DNA of 64,000 nucleotides, taken from NCBI RefSeq assembly GCF_031085375.1, contig NZ_JAVCWF010000001.1:1488001-1552000 (forward strand), read 5' to 3'. Positions 25,515 to 34,308 of this stretch are shown one piece after another. The translations under genes and the position numbers were made by a program. The stretch is from Lactiplantibacillus brownii (GTDB lineage: Bacteria > Bacillota > Bacilli > Lactobacillales > Lactobacillaceae). Numbering within the stretch: the first letter of the stretch is position 1; every line of letters begins with the position of its first letter. The notes under the pieces were generated by a model. That model was not told the DNA's origin. It worked only from the letters and a program-made list of their open reading frames with translations, and did no database searches.

Positions 25515-26372
25515 CTATTTATACTTCTGTTCTAAGCGGCTCATCCAATAGCCGAGCGCAATCCCAACGATTAGTGCCAGGGCACTGAGGAGTAACGTGG
25601 CACTCGTCACGCCAGCGTAGGAGATACTTTCGGCTGCCTTGGGGTTGGGGACTAGAATAAGAATCGTACTAGCGACGACGATGCCTAAGATAAAGTGATA
25701 GACTCGTGAATGGAACCGGTGGATCAAATATTCCATCCCTTTAGAAAAGAGGACCATCGCGAGTGCCCCGCCAATGGCAATCGGTAAGTACACGCCAACT
25801 AGGTCAAGTCGTTTAAAGCCGGTTAACATTGGCGTAAACAGGCCTAAAATCAGTAATAAGTTGGAGGGACTTAGGCCAGGAACCAACACACCTAAGGCAA
25901 TGAGGACACCGGCAATCATGAAGCCTAAGAAATTAGCTGGAATTTGACCGAAAAGATCACTCATAAAAAATAGTAAGGTACCACTAATCAGGAGTGTGCC
26001 CAAGAACCAGAGCAGGTCGATCCGATCACGTGGCGCTTTGACGGTCGCCGTTTTAGCGAGGGCTGGCAAGGTACCGATGATGGCCCCAGCAAAGCCCCAC
26101 AAAACGATGACTTGTGCATGAGCGAGTAAGTATTCTAACGGCGCCGAAAGTAAAGCGATTCCCACGATGCCACCCAGGCCGACTGGCACAAAATACCAGA
26201 AATCGCGTTTAAAGTTTTGGCGGAAGTGGGCCATAAACCCTAGCAGGCGTTCATAGATGCCTAAAATGGCGGCTAAGACCCCACCAGAGACACCAGGGAG
26301 AATGAAGCCAAGGGCAATGATAACGCCTTTAAAAAAGCGTTTGAGTGGGCCGTCGGTTGACTGAGTTTGCAT
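25515..26372 (-). CDS. DUF368 protein, probable undecaprenyl-phosphate translocase (PopT-type)
   Basis: This 285-residue protein has about 8-9 membrane helices. It shows the two internally similar family motifs: GFILPGVSGGVLAAILGIYE near residue 22, and ALGVLVPGLSPSNLLLILG near residue 160. DUF368 proteins have been shown to recycle undecaprenyl phosphate across the membrane in Firmicutes and Proteobacteria. That lipid carrier feeds peptidoglycan, teichoic acid and the glycosylation systems found elsewhere in this window. AAAGGAGC precedes ATG 26372. It is monocistronic. Its stop is two bases from that of the convergent DUF1003 gene, with no terminator between. Confidence 0.85.
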   Translation of the reverse strand: MQTQSTDGPLKRFFKGVIIALGFILPGVSGGVLAAILGIYERLLGFMAHFRQNFKRDFWYFVPVGLGGIVGIALLSAPLEYLLAHAQVIVLWGFAGAIIGTLPALAKTATVKAPRDRIDLLWFLGTLLISGTLLFFMSDLFGQIPANFLGFMIAGVLIALGVLVPGLSPSNLLLILGLFTPMLTGFKRLDLVGVYLPIAIGGALAMVLFSKGMEYLIHRFHSRVYHFILGIVVASTILILVPNPKAAESISYAGVTSATLLLSALALIVGIALGYWMSRLEQKYK

Positions 26373-26571
26373 AAGTAAGCTCCTTTGAGTTGACGTTAAA
26401 ATTTAAGTAGCCTAAACATATCAAATCTAGGGCTGTAAAGCAATTGAAATCAGTTGAAATCGCGGTTCTGAGTGGAATTCATTTGCTCGGAACGGCTTTT
26501 TAGCTTAAAATGGGCTAATATGAAAATACCTGTGGTTTTATGAAAATAATGATCAAGAGAGTTGAGGACTT

Positions 26572-27921
26572 ATGGAAGATCAACACCTAGTACGAAAGTT
26601 AAAGCGGCGACATGTGCAGATGATTGCGCTTGGTGGTGCCATTGGGACGGGATTGTTTCTCGGTTCTGGTGCCGCCATCAAGCAAGCTGGCCCATCGATT
26701 TTACTCGCGTACGCCATCGGGGGCTTTTTTTGTTACTTGATGATGCGGGCGTTAGGTGAATTATTACTGTCAAATACGAAACTGCATTCATTCTTAGAAT
26801 TTATTAATTTATATCTAGGCAAGAAGTTTGAATTTGCGATTGGCTGGACTTATTGGCTTTGCTGGATCAGTCTCGCGATGGCGGACTTAACCGCCAGTGG
26901 GATCTATATTCGCTACTGGTTCCCTTGGATTCCGCAGTGGGTCACGCCACTGGTCATTATCTTGATTCTGCTGATCTTTAATTTGCTATCGGTCAGTGCC
27001 TTTGGTGAGTTAGAGTACTGGTTCTCCATGATCAAAGTGGTCGCCATCATTGCTTTGATCGTCACTGGTGCGATTTTAATTGGGTCAGCAGCGCAAGTCG
27101 GTGGTCAGACCGTTACGATGAGTAATCTCGTTCAGCACGGCGGCTTTTTCCCCAAAGGACTGGGGGGCTTTTTGACATCATTCTCGTTAGTGATCTTTGC
27201 GTTTACGGGAATCGAAATGGTCGGAATTACGGCTGGAGAAGCGGAAAATCCGGAAAAAGAGTTACCGCGAGCGATCAATAGTTTGCCGATTCGAATCTCA
27301 TTTTTCTATGTTGGGGCACTGTTTGTGATTATGTCGATCTATCCTTGGAACCAAATCACGACGACTCAATCGCCCTTTGTGCAAGTTTTCAGTGATATTG
27401 GGGTCAAAGCGGCTGCCAGTATTATCAACTTTGTCGTTTTGACCGCGGCATTATCGGCTTGCAACAGCGCGATTTTTAGTACGAGTCGTACGTTGTTCAC
27501 GCTGGCGCATGGTCAGAATGCGCCTAAATGGATGGGCAAGGTCAATCGTTACAACGTGCCGGCACGTTCATTGCTGTTTTCATCAGTCATCTTATTAGTA
27601 ATCGTGGTCTTAAATTACGTGATTCCTAGTACGATCTTTACGCTGATCTCAAATGTGGCCACCACCAATTTCATCATTGTGTGGTGTTCGTTATTGGTTT
27701 GCCACTATGTTTACAAGCGTACGGCGGATAGTCGCCATAATCCATTCAAATTACCCTGGTTCCCATTATCTAATGTAGCGACCCTCTTGTTCTTTATTGC
27801 GGTTACGGTGATCTTATGTTTTGATGCCGTCAATCGTTGGGCCGTGATCGGTTCATTGATCTGGTTTGTGGGGCTCTTGTTAGTAGAGACAGGGATGCGT
27901 CGTCATCAGGTGAACTTATAA
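26572..27921 (+). CDS. Amino acid permease (APC superfamily, AAT type)
   Basis: This 449-residue permease has about 12 membrane helices. It opens with LKRRHVQMIALGGAIGTGLF, the helix 1 signature of the amino acid transporter group. FAFTGIEMVGITAGEAENPE and LSACNSAIFSTSRTLFTLAH are also conserved. It moves amino acids inward with protons. Substrate cannot be set from sequence; the group includes aromatic, proline and GABA carriers. GAGAGTTGAGG precedes ATG 26572. It stands alone with a terminator at 27925. Confidence 0.9.
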   Translation: MEDQHLVRKLKRRHVQMIALGGAIGTGLFLGSGAAIKQAGPSILLAYAIGGFFCYLMMRALGELLLSNTKLHSFLEFINLYLGKKFEFAIGWTYWLCWISLAMADLTASGIYIRYWFPWIPQWVTPLVIILILLIFNLLSVSAFGELEYWFSMIKVVAIIALIVTGAILIGSAAQVGGQTVTMSNLVQHGGFFPKGLGGFLTSFSLVIFAFTGIEMVGITAGEAENPEKELPRAINSLPIRISFFYVGALFVIMSIYPWNQITTTQSPFVQVFSDIGVKAAASIINFVVLTAALSACNSAIFSTSRTLFTLAHGQNAPKWMGKVNRYNVPARSLLFSSVILLVIVVLNYVIPSTIFTLISNVATTNFIIVWCSLLVCHYVYKRTADSRHNPFKLPWFPLSNVATLLFFIAVTVILCFDAVNRWAVIGSLIWFVGLLLVETGMRRHQVNL

Positions 27922-27924
27922 ACA

Positions 27925-27962
27925 AAAAAACGCTGCGGAATAGCTTTCCGGAGCGTTTTATT
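27925..27962. terminator. Bidirectional terminator
   Basis: AAAACGCT and CGGAA pair with TTCCG and AGCGTTTT, between the convergent permease gene and the gene at 27958. Confidence 0.88.
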
Positions 27963-28296
27963 TTGGCGTTTTGAGGGCTTGTTCAATTTTAGCGGTGGCT
28001 TTAAGTAAGACCGTTTCATCACTCAAGGCCATCAAACGGTGTTTCATGATGATTTCGGGCGTCAAAGCCGCATAAACGGCCGCAGCAGTTAACCAGCAAG
28101 TTGTCGCTTGATCGTCGTCGGCCTGTAACAACGTATAGCCGTCACTATCATCGACATAAACTTGAAACCCAATTCCCAGCTGGGCTTGTAACCGTTTGGC
28201 GTAGCGCTGATACAAGGCCCGATTAGCGACTGGGTCACTGGTTGGACCAAGCATACGCGGCCCCAGTTGGAGATTAGGGACTAACATGACTTTCAA
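27958..28296 (-). CDS. Hypothetical protein, 112 residues
   Basis: This soluble protein starts MKVMLVPNLQLGPRMLGPTS and includes LYQRYAKRLQAQLGIGFQVY and YTLLQADDDQATTCWLTAAA. The start is TTG 28296, preceded by a perfect AGGAGG with 8-base spacing; this is much better than ATG 28287. I do not recognise the family. It lies between the permease terminator and the lactate permease terminator and is probably monocistronic. Confidence 0.65.
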   Translation of the reverse strand: MKVMLVPNLQLGPRMLGPTSDPVANRALYQRYAKRLQAQLGIGFQVYVDDSDGYTLLQADDDQATTCWLTAAAVYAALTPEIIMKHRLMALSDETVLLKATAKIEQALKTPK

Positions 28297-28375
28297 TTTT
28301 AAAACCTCCTAACGACGAGAACCTAGCTTTATTTTAACTTAAAATTAGGCTGATTGCTGTGTGCAATTGGGATTA

Positions 28376-28406
28376 AAAAAGTCTGGGAAGCTAGTCCCAG
28401 ACTTTT
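28376..28406 (-). terminator. Terminator of lactate permease
   Basis: AAAAGTCTGGGA pairs perfectly with TCCCAGACTTTT around AGCTAG. Confidence 0.93.
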
Positions 28407-28409
28407 ACG

Positions 28410-30008
28410 TTAGACCAAGGTCATTAAAACTAAGCCGGCTAAGCCAATCAGTGCCGCATAACCCAGTGCTGGCAGAATGGTTTGTCGTAGAATCGCGCCT
28501 TCTTGACCATTCAAGCCAACGACCGAGCTGACTGCGACAATATTATGGACGCAGATCATATTTCCGGCGGCCGCCCCAATTAATTGTGCCGGTAATACGA
28601 TGGGTTGGTTTAATTGAGCGTTGCTTGCAATGTCGGCCTGAATTTGGGCAAAAGTTAAAGTTGAGACCGTGGCGCTTCCTGTGACGAAGGAGCCTAGTTC
28701 GCCTAAGAATGGGGCGATAATGATCCAGATGCCGGCCAAATATTTAGCCACAAACTTGGCGATATACATTGGCATACTTGGTAACTTGCCGGCATTAAGC
28801 CCGGAGTTGGTAAAGACTTGAACCATGATCAGGGTCACGATCAACGCAAGGGCCGTGCCACCCATTGAACTAACGACTTTTTTTGCCGTCGGAGCTAAGG
28901 GCTTTAAGGATCTGGCCTGAACGAGTAACCCAATGATGGCGGCTAAGGCTAATATCGTACCCGGCGAATACAGGAACTCCCAATCGGAACTAATCGTTTT
29001 GAAGCCTAAAATATGTTCCCAAGATAGATTCAACGTATTGGTCAGAAAATTCTTTAGTGGCTGCCAAACACGCGTTGTGAGTAGCAAGACCACGACCAGT
29101 AAGTAGGGAAACCAAGCTTTGAGCAGAGACATTTCGGTTTTAGGGTCAGTTGTCGCCGGTTGGGCGGCTGCCGTGGCGACTTGCCAAGGCGTTTCGCGGA
29201 CGGCTGCGGGTAGCAACCAATGCTGACGGATGCTGACAATTGCGACGATTAGGGTGCCAAGTGGTGCCAGAATGGAAATAAACTCATAACCAATCAGCCA
29301 AGCACTCAATAGCGCAATACTACTGTAAACCAAGCCAATTAATAAGGCCCATGGCAGGACGTTCAGCCATTGTTTGAAACGATGCTCGGCTGGACCAAAG
29401 CCTAGAATCAAGATGAGAATCAATACCGCTGGCATGAGGGCCCCGACAAATAGATCAAGTTGCGTCACCCGTAAGCCGATTTGATTTAACAAACTAGCTT
29501 TTTCGGTGACGTTACTCAGCCCGACCGTTAAAGGTGTCCCGACGGCGCCAAATGCCGCGGGCGTTGAATCCGCGACCAGGGCCAAAATAACGGCAGCCAT
29601 GGGGGAGAAGCCTAGTGCAATGAGTAACGGTGCGGTGACCATCGCCGGCGTCCCAAATCCAGAAACCCCTTCGATCAAGCCGCCAAACAGAAAGGCGACT
29701 AGGACCGTTTGAAGGCGCATGTCGGCGGAAAGTGCTTTGAAGCCTTGGTTGATACGATCAATGGCGCCCGTATGCCGGAGACTATTTAACATTAAAAGTG
29801 CCCCAAATAAAATCCATAAAATTGGTAAGGATTTGTGCAAGGCTTGAAGGATGGAAGCCCCCAGTACAGCTGGCGACAATTTCCAAAAGAAATAACCGGT
29901 GATGATGACCACGACAGCACTAATACTCATGCCACGGGTGGCTGGCAGATTGAACCCGCCAAGTAGGATTAACGGTAAAATAATTGCGGCTAACGCAACA
30001 AAAATCAT
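28410..30008 (-). CDS. lctP: L-lactate permease family transporter
   Basis: This 532-residue protein has about 13 membrane helices and the LctP/LldP signatures LFGGLIEGVSGFGTPAMVTA, ALVADSTPAAFGAVGTP and GELGSFVTGSATVSTLTFAQ. The family carries lactate or glycolate with protons. In a lactic acid bacterium it may export or import lactate. AAGGAGG lies 8 bases before ATG 30008. It lies 23 bases downstream of the membrane protein gene at 30032 and is probably cotranscribed with it. The terminator at 28376 closes the unit. Confidence 0.92.
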   Translation of the reverse strand: MIFVALAAIILPLILLGGFNLPATRGMSISAVVVIITGYFFWKLSPAVLGASILQALHKSLPILWILFGALLMLNSLRHTGAIDRINQGFKALSADMRLQTVLVAFLFGGLIEGVSGFGTPAMVTAPLLIALGFSPMAAVILALVADSTPAAFGAVGTPLTVGLSNVTEKASLLNQIGLRVTQLDLFVGALMPAVLILILILGFGPAEHRFKQWLNVLPWALLIGLVYSSIALLSAWLIGYEFISILAPLGTLIVAIVSIRQHWLLPAAVRETPWQVATAAAQPATTDPKTEMSLLKAWFPYLLVVVLLLTTRVWQPLKNFLTNTLNLSWEHILGFKTISSDWEFLYSPGTILALAAIIGLLVQARSLKPLAPTAKKVVSSMGGTALALIVTLIMVQVFTNSGLNAGKLPSMPMYIAKFVAKYLAGIWIIIAPFLGELGSFVTGSATVSTLTFAQIQADIASNAQLNQPIVLPAQLIGAAAGNMICVHNIVAVSSVVGLNGQEGAILRQTILPALGYAALIGLAGLVLMTLV

Positions 30009-30031
30009 AAAACAGCCTCCTTTTTAAGGTG

Positions 30032-31390
30032 CTAATGTGACGGATGCAGACGATCAAAATAGGGCTGACCATAAATGGTCACAAGTGAGAGTAATAACGA
30101 AATCAGTAATAATGGCCACGCCACGCCGTGTAAGTAAGTTAATTTTAAACTGGCACTGCTTGGATTGAAAAAGGCCATGAGTCGCAAATGTTGTCCGGCA
30201 CTGACAGTAACTAAGGCGCCAAATAGGCAAAGTTGACAAAGCAGACCGCCATATGTGGAGAAACGATACTTATTAATAATGGCTAAATCTGGATCGGCTT
30301 TGTCCGCGTGGTAGACGCTCATGTTGAGTGCCGGATTTTCAAAACCGACATACAAGGCAATCAGCAGCAAGCCAGGCAGATATAAGACTGGCGATGTGGT
30401 TAAGGCGAGCAAATGTCCTAAAATAAGACCCCATTGTGCAAATTGCTTGCTGCGGGCTTCCAGCTGGTGACCCAAAGCAAGATAAAGTGGTCGACCGCCT
30501 TCAAAGCCAATTAAGTAGATGGCAAAGATAAAGTACATCCCATTTTTGCCCAAGATAAAGTAGCCAAAGAAGCTATTGAATAGCAAGACGAAACTAACCA
30601 AAAAGCCCCGATTTACGAGCCGTAACTTATTAGCTGGCATCGCTTGCCAGTCAGCAGCTAATTCAAGATTCAATAAGATGATTGCAATGAGTACAAGGCC
30701 TAAAACGTACGGTAAGGCAATTGCTAAGTTGATTTTCCGCAATAATGTTAGTAATCCCATTAGGGCAAAGAAAGCAACGAAAACCAGCACGCGCCAAGGC
30801 TTGATTGGTTGTCGGGCAACCGTATTTTGAGAATCGTAAAAGGCCAGTGAAAAGCTATTCAATAAGTGGCCAGCGGGTAAGGCTGCCAGGAAAAGCCCCC
30901 CTAAGATCACGAAGGCTAAGCGGTAATGCAGATCAAAACTAAAGTCAGCCACGAAGAGTAGTCCCAGAACGGCAAAAATCAGCCAGTAGAGCCGTTTTAG
31001 TTTGAAATCGGTATTGGTAGTCAAATGTAGCTTAAGCGTGAGGTAGTAAGGCCAAATCGTCGCTGAAGTATAGCCGAGACATAAGGCACCGAAGATGAGC
31101 CAAGGTAAGCTGGTAGTCACGCTATAAATAGCGCTACCAATGACGCCCAACCAAAGACACAACAGTAAGTAAGTGCTGGCTTTTAAATTAAGCCGTTTGG
31201 TTGAAAAAATACTGGCTGCACGGGCGACGTAAAAGACAATAATGGCAATTAAATAAGTTGTACTGTGAGTCTGTTGATACTTGAACAAGATCAACACGTA
31301 GGGGAGGACGATTCCGATGTTTGCCAAAAAGTTTAGGGTCGCAATTGAAAAATCCAACCAAGAATTCCGTAATTTAGACAATAATTTCAC
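30032..31390 (-). CDS. Multi-spanning membrane protein, MFS-like
   Basis: This 452-residue protein has about 12 hydrophobic segments, arranged as in major facilitator transporters but without a clear conserved MFS motif A. Segments include NFLANIGIVLPYVLILFKYQ, LGYTSATIWPYYLTLKLHL and YFILGKNGMYFIFAIYLIGF. The substrate is unknown. The start is a GTG at 31390 with a weak GGAA site. It precedes lctP in the same direction with a gap of 23 bases, so the two may act together or simply share a transcript. Confidence 0.65.
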   Translation of the reverse strand: MKLLSKLRNSWLDFSIATLNFLANIGIVLPYVLILFKYQQTHSTTYLIAIIVFYVARAASIFSTKRLNLKASTYLLLCLWLGVIGSAIYSVTTSLPWLIFGALCLGYTSATIWPYYLTLKLHLTTNTDFKLKRLYWLIFAVLGLLFVADFSFDLHYRLAFVILGGLFLAALPAGHLLNSFSLAFYDSQNTVARQPIKPWRVLVFVAFFALMGLLTLLRKINLAIALPYVLGLVLIAIILLNLELAADWQAMPANKLRLVNRGFLVSFVLLFNSFFGYFILGKNGMYFIFAIYLIGFEGGRPLYLALGHQLEARSKQFAQWGLILGHLLALTTSPVLYLPGLLLIALYVGFENPALNMSVYHADKADPDLAIINKYRFSTYGGLLCQLCLFGALVTVSAGQHLRLMAFFNPSSASLKLTYLHGVAWPLLLISLLLSLVTIYGQPYFDRLHPSH

Positions 31391-31732
31391 ACACCATTCC
31401 GTTAGTTTCCTAACGCTAAGTATAGCAAGTTATCCTGGTAAATGCTGTAAAAGTGACCAATTGATGGCGGATGAAGTAGGACTTTACAAGGTAGTCCTGG
31501 TTGCGTATGCTTGGCGTTATGTTGAAAAATAGAATCAGCAATCAATAAGACTTTCAGGGTACATAAATAGTATCATGTTACTTTAACTAAAAACAATTTA
31601 TAAAATAACCCTAGCAACCAGCTTAACTGCAACCCTGTTAAAAATACCAACCAGTCAAGGGGTTATTTTATTACCACCTGAGTCACTGATGAGCGATAGA
31701 ATCAGTAATATTAAACAGTTAACAAATAAATT
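31391..31732. other. Intergenic region with a long-range hairpin
   Basis: No supported gene. A perfect 11-bp inverted repeat, TAAAATAACCC (31601-31611) and GGGTTATTTTA (31660-31670), encloses 48 bases. A 13-bp near-repeat (ATAGAATCAGCAAT / ATAGAATCAGTAAT) occurs near 31529 and 31695. A terminator follows at 31733 although no gene precedes it on that strand, which hints at an unannotated small RNA or a lost gene. Confidence 0.45.
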
Positions 31733-31776
31733 GCACCGGTAGTTGTCAGCATCCATGACGATTACCGGTGCTTTTT
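31733..31776 (+). terminator. Terminator without an upstream gene
   Basis: GCACCGGTA pairs perfectly with TACCGGTGC and is followed by TTTTT. Confidence 0.8.
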
Positions 31777-31839
31777 GAAGTCAAACGAACGGACATTAGT
31801 TATGATAGAGGCGTAAAGGTTAACTCGTTGAACTGTTTG

Positions 31840-31863
31840 AATTTAATTGTTAACAATTAAATT
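31840..31863. promoter_or_regulatory. OhrR-type operator, perfect 24-bp palindrome
   Basis: Each half is AATTTAATTGTT; the whole is self-complementary. The ACAATTAAATTG part matches the half-site of the B. subtilis ohrA operator as I recall it. A TTGAAC -35-like element (31828-31833) lies just upstream, so the palindrome would cover the promoter of the regulator gene. Confidence 0.8.
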
Positions 31864-31923
31864 GTCTCGTAGGGATAAATGATTTATAATAATAATGACA
31901 ATCAAAGGAGGGCCCCAGTCACC

Positions 31924-32343
31924 ATGCGTAAATTAGAAGACCACTTTTGCTTTTTAATGTATGTTACATCCCGCGCCATTCAACGGGCCTATCAGCCTGA
32001 ATTGGCCGCGCAAGGATTAACTTACCCGCAGTATCTTGTTTTAGTTTTGTTAGATGAACACCCTGATTTAACCGTTAAATCAGTTGGAAATTGGTTAGAT
32101 CTAAGTACTGGCACCGTGACACCATTACTTAAACGAATGGACGAAGAAGGTTTAATCACGCGTCAACGTAGTCAAGCAGATGAACGGCAAGTTAGTGTTA
32201 ATTTGACCGTTGCTGGCCGAAAAAAGCGTGCGACCGTCAGTGAAGTACCAGAATTGCTATTGGATCGTGGTGAGTTAAGTGATGAAGAGTGGCAAACACT
32301 AAGTCATTTAACACACAAGTTAATGATGAATCTCAAAAGTTAA
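31924..32343 (+). CDS. OhrR-type organic peroxide sensor (MarR family)
   Basis: This 139-residue protein resembles B. subtilis OhrR through its length. LEDHFCFLMYVTSRAI holds the reactive cysteine (residue 9), followed by LTYPQYLVLVLLDEHPDLTV, LDLSTGTVTPLLKRMDEEGL and the wing RSQADERQVSVNLT. OhrR represses a peroxidase gene (ohr) until its cysteine is oxidised by organic peroxide. Here the downstream gene is tarI after a terminator, and no ohr is visible, so the targets are itself and distant genes. ATG 31924 has GGAGGG upstream at longer than usual spacing. The start at 31879 lacks a site. Confidence 0.88.
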   Translation: MRKLEDHFCFLMYVTSRAIQRAYQPELAAQGLTYPQYLVLVLLDEHPDLTVKSVGNWLDLSTGTVTPLLKRMDEEGLITRQRSQADERQVSVNLTVAGRKKRATVSEVPELLLDRGELSDEEWQTLSHLTHKLMMNLKS

Positions 32344-32355
32344 AGTCTTTTCAAA

Positions 32356-32392
32356 AAGGTCTCTGCCAGCTAATGTTGGCAGAGATTTTTTA
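32356..32392 (+). terminator. Terminator after the OhrR-type gene
   Basis: GTCTCTGCCA pairs with TGGCAGAGAT and is followed by TTTTTT. Confidence 0.9.
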
Positions 32393-32579
32393 ATATCCTG
32401 ACGATTATCTGGCATTTGATTGTGAAGATGTTTCTGGTAAAAATGGGGTTGCTTCAGCTGATTATTTGTTAATTTGTCTGGTTATCGTCAAAGTTTACTC
32501 ACATTATCCGGCAAAAAGGTCAAAAATTTTCTTTATGCTTAGGATAACTAATTTGAACCAAGAATGGAGTAATGCTGAT

Positions 32580-33281
32580 ATGATCTATGCACAAATTTTA
32601 GCCGGAGGTAAAGGGACTCGTATGGGAAATGTGCCCATGCCAAAACAATTTTTATCATTGGCTGACAAACCAATCTTGATTCATACGATTGAAAAATTTG
32701 TCTTGGAGAGTCGTTTTACGGCAATTCTGGTGGCTTGTCCCCAAGATTGGCTGAGCCATACTCAAGATTTGATCAAAAAATATATTACTGATGATCGTGT
32801 TCAGGTGGTCATCGGCGGTGCTGAACGCAACGAAACTTTGATGAACGGCATTGCATATATTCATGAACACTATGGTGAACATGATGATGACATTATCGTC
32901 ACACATGATGCCGTGCGGCCATTCGTTACCGGACGGATTATTAACGATAACATCGAAGCCGCTTTAAAACATGCGGCGGTCGATACGGTTGTCGCAGCAA
33001 TTGATACCATTGTGCAAGGCACCTCTGAGGAGATTGAAACAATTCCACTGCGATCAACGATGTTTCAGGGCCAGACGCCTCAAAGTTTCAATATTAAAAC
33101 ATTAGTTAGTTCGTACAATAGTTTATCTAACCAGCAACGGGCGACCTTATCCGATGCTTGTAAAATCGTTTTGCTAGCTGGACATACCATTAAAGAAGTG
33201 CGTGGCGAAAACTTTAATTTCAAAATTACGACACCCTATGATTTACGCGTCGCGAATGCCTTAGTTGAAAGGAGGGGCTAA
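32580..33281 (+). CDS. tarI: Ribitol-5-phosphate cytidylyltransferase
   Basis: This 233-residue IspD-family enzyme makes CDP-ribitol from ribitol 5-phosphate and CTP for wall teichoic acid. Visible motifs are LAGGKGTRMG (nucleotide loop), MPKQFLSLADKP, VTHDAVRPFV and a C-terminal FKITTPYDL. I chose ATG 32580 because GGAG precedes it and the protein then begins directly at the Rossmann strand; starts farther upstream (32466) have none. Its identity as TarI rather than IspD rests on the adjacent dehydrogenase and polymerase genes. tarJ begins one base after its stop. Confidence 0.93.
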   Translation: MIYAQILAGGKGTRMGNVPMPKQFLSLADKPILIHTIEKFVLESRFTAILVACPQDWLSHTQDLIKKYITDDRVQVVIGGAERNETLMNGIAYIHEHYGEHDDDIIVTHDAVRPFVTGRIINDNIEAALKHAAVDTVVAAIDTIVQGTSEEIETIPLRSTMFQGQTPQSFNIKTLVSSYNSLSNQQRATLSDACKIVLLAGHTIKEVRGENFNFKITTPYDLRVANALVERRG

Positions 33282-33282
33282 A

Positions 33283-34308
33283 ATGCTCAACCAAGTTTAT
33301 CGTTTAGTTGCCGCACGCCAATTTGAAGTACAGACCGTCGCCGAGACGGTGACTGCCAATGATCTAGTCATTCGGCCACGTTTCTTGTCGATTTGTCATG
33401 CAGATCAACGTTACTTCACTGGTAATCGGCCACAAGCAATCTTAAAACAGAAGTTGGCTATGGCCTTGATTCACGAAGGCGTTGGTGAAGTCGTTGAAGA
33501 CCCACAGGGGGACTTTAAACCCGGCACACTGGTCACCATGATTCCCAATACACCTGCGGAAAAAGATCCCATCATTGAAGAAAACTATTTACCAACTTCA
33601 AAATTCAGATCCAGTGGCTATGACGGGTTTATGCAAGAATACGTCTGTCTGGCCCGTGATCGTGTCTTAAAATTACCAGAAAATTTCGATCCACAGATGT
33701 CAGCGTTTATTGAAATGATTTCAGTCGGCGTTCAAGGCTTGAGTCAGCTGGAAAATGTCATGGACGCGGATAACAAAGTTATTGGTATCTGGGGCGATGG
33801 TAATTTGGGCTACATCACTGCGGTACTCGTCAAGCAGCTTTTCCCGACCAGCCAGTTAATCATCTTCGGCCGGCACCAATCAAAATTAACTTACTTCTCA
33901 TTTTCAGATCAAACTTATTTAGTCGACGAAATCCCGGCTGGACTACAGATCAGTCAAGCAATTGAATGTACCGGTGGTCGTGGCAGTGAACAAGCTATTG
34001 CTCAAATCATTGCACACTTACGACCCATGGGTACGGCGATTCTGATGGGTGTTTCAGAAGATCCAGTGGGAATCGATACACGTGATGTTTTAGCGAAAGG
34101 TATTACGTTACGGGGCACTAGTCGTAGTGGCCGGCAAGACTTTGAAAAGGCGATTGATATCTTAGCCGCCAGTCCTGTGACTCGTGAACGGTTGCAGAAT
34201 CTGATTGGTTATACTTGTCAGGTCCATACGATTCAAGACATTATTAATTTTTTTGAGCACAATCTTACCAATTATTGGGGTAAGGCGGTGATGGAATGGG
34301 ACGTTTAA
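33283..34308 (+). CDS. tarJ: Ribulose-5-phosphate reductase (ribitol-5-phosphate 2-dehydrogenase)
   Basis: This 341-residue medium-chain zinc alcohol dehydrogenase reduces ribulose 5-phosphate to ribitol 5-phosphate, the substrate of TarI. Motifs are FLSICHADQRYFTG (zinc ligand Cys), LIHEGVGEVV, IGIWGDGNLGYITA (NADPH-binding Rossmann) and a substrate region LRGTSRSGRQDFEKA. AAAGGAGG precedes ATG 33283. It starts one base after tarI, and the next gene overlaps its end by 13 bases, so tarI, tarJ and the polymerase genes form one operon. Confidence 0.94.
   Translation: MLNQVYRLVAARQFEVQTVAETVTANDLVIRPRFLSICHADQRYFTGNRPQAILKQKLAMALIHEGVGEVVEDPQGDFKPGTLVTMIPNTPAEKDPIIEENYLPTSKFRSSGYDGFMQEYVCLARDRVLKLPENFDPQMSAFIEMISVGVQGLSQLENVMDADNKVIGIWGDGNLGYITAVLVKQLFPTSQLIIFGRHQSKLTYFSFSDQTYLVDEIPAGLQISQAIECTGGRGSEQAIAQIIAHLRPMGTAILMGVSEDPVGIDTRDVLAKGITLRGTSRSGRQDFEKAIDILAASPVTRERLQNLIGYTCQVHTIQDIINFFEHNLTNYWGKAVMEWDV

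Noticed and set aside
31317..31532. Plus-strand 71-codon frame overlapping the start of the MFS-like gene
   Set aside because: It has no convincing ribosome binding site, and its first third is the complement of the opposite gene. I could not tie it to the terminator at 31733.
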